13,792 bases of DNA. Source: Rhodobacter sp. (GTDB lineage: Bacteria > Pseudomonadota > Alphaproteobacteria > Rhodobacterales > Rhodobacteraceae). Under the pieces are notes generated by a model, which saw only the letters and a program-made list of their open reading frames with translations, made no database searches and was not told where the DNA came from. Position numbers and translations under genes: made by a program. The stretch is taken from contig PNNE01000013.1 in assembly GCA_013824055.1 (NCBI GenBank), positions 1 to 13,792 of the forward strand, in the 5' to 3' direction. Shown one piece after another: positions 13,533 to 13,792 of this stretch; within the stretch, counting starts at the first letter, position 1, and every line of letters starts with the position of its first letter.

Positions 13533-13792
13533 TCACAGAATTCGGGCGGCGACCGCAGCGAGCTTGCCCAGCACCTCGGGGTCGCGCTTGTCGGGGGCGG
13601 TCATGACGGCGTGCGAAAGGGCGCGGTCGCAGGCGTGGGGGCAGGGCTGGCGGTCGGGGTCCAGCAGGGCGGGCAGGCGGGCCACCAGGCCGCGGGCCGC
13701 GGCGGCGTTGGCATGGACCACGGCGATGACCTGGGCCACGTCCACCGCGCCGTGGCTGTCGTGCCAGCAGTCGTAGTCGGTGACCATCGCAA
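13533..13792 (-). CDS. mtnP: S-methyl-5'-thioadenosine phosphorylase (C-terminal part)
   Basis: Phosphorolytic cleavage of methylthioadenosine, the by-product of polyamine and other S-adenosylmethionine-dependent pathways, to adenine and methylthioribose 1-phosphate. Only the last 86 or so codons are present; the 5' end lies beyond the window. The segment AMVTDYDCWHDSHGAVDV is the conserved MTAP motif around the base-binding aspartates, so the methionine at 13787 is internal and not a start. Two cysteines and histidines follow (PCPHACDRALSHAVMT). The stop TGA is 13535-13533. Product adenine feeds apt, 11 bp downstream. A related purine nucleoside phosphorylase is the alternative, but MVTDYDCWH and the apt linkage favour MTAP. 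Confidence 0.9.
   Translation of the reverse strand, partial: AMVTDYDCWHDSHGAVDVAQVIAVVHANAAAARGLVARLPALLDPDRQPCPHACDRALSHAVMTAPDKRDPEVLGKLAAVAARIL

Noticed and set aside
12901..13776. A 291-codon plus-strand frame over apt and mtnP
   Set aside because: It is antisense to two well-recognised enzymes in the opposite direction.
1..13792. Mobile elements, CRISPR arrays, prophage or defence genes
   Set aside because: I saw no transposase, integrase, terminal inverted repeats, spaced direct repeats or defence-type domains. Composition is even and the gene set is core metabolism.

Overview
The window is GC-rich (roughly two thirds G+C by eye), densely packed alphaproteobacterial chromosome. Gene content, protein sequences and order (ctaC-ctaB-ctaG-ctaE-surf1-thrC-M16 peptidase) point to Rhodobacterales, close to Rhodobacter sensu lato or Paracoccus. 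This assignment comes from recognising the proteins, not from a search. I see no mobile element, CRISPR array, rRNA or tRNA.

Layout. Left, minus strand: tldD (1-1414, lacking only its last one or two codons at the window edge), preceded upstream by an alpha/beta hydrolase gene (2278 to 1471) that carries a +1 frameshift. Divergent from these, plus strand: a cytochrome c oxidase cluster made of coxB/ctaC (subunit II, also frameshifted), ctaB (heme O synthase), a 64-residue CoxF-like membrane protein, ctaG (Cu chaperone), ctaE (subunit III) and surf1 (assembly factor). The catalytic subunit I gene is not in the window. Directly behind come thrC, an M16 processing-peptidase homologue and a RimJ-type GNAT acetyltransferase, the last three joined by TGATG stop/start overlaps. 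After about 400 bp of hairpin-rich non-coding DNA come an exported MBL-fold protein and a GlcD/D2HGDH-type FAD oxidoreductase. Right, minus strand and convergent: mtnP (partial) followed by apt, whose products act in sequence (MTA to adenine to AMP).

How the genes work together. The cox cluster supplies two core subunits plus the heme, copper and assembly factors of an aa3-type oxidase. mtnP-apt is an adenine-salvage pair. tldD, thrC, M16, GNAT, the MBL-fold gene and the FAD oxidoreductase are housekeeping neighbours with no clear link to the oxidase.

Most noteworthy. (i) Two single-base frameshifts sit about 1.5 kb apart, in the hydrolase and in coxB. The first places the hydrolase in the same uninterrupted frame as tldD. 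(ii) Three 14-bp tandem repeats start at the coxB stop and put stops in all three frames. (iii) The apt 3' region holds two consecutive hairpins with the same 7-nt loop, followed by a strong terminator, which resembles a 3'-UTR-derived small RNA. (iv) A stem covers the Shine-Dalgarno of the MBL-fold gene. I found no convincing new multi-gene system; the new candidates are RNA-level structures.
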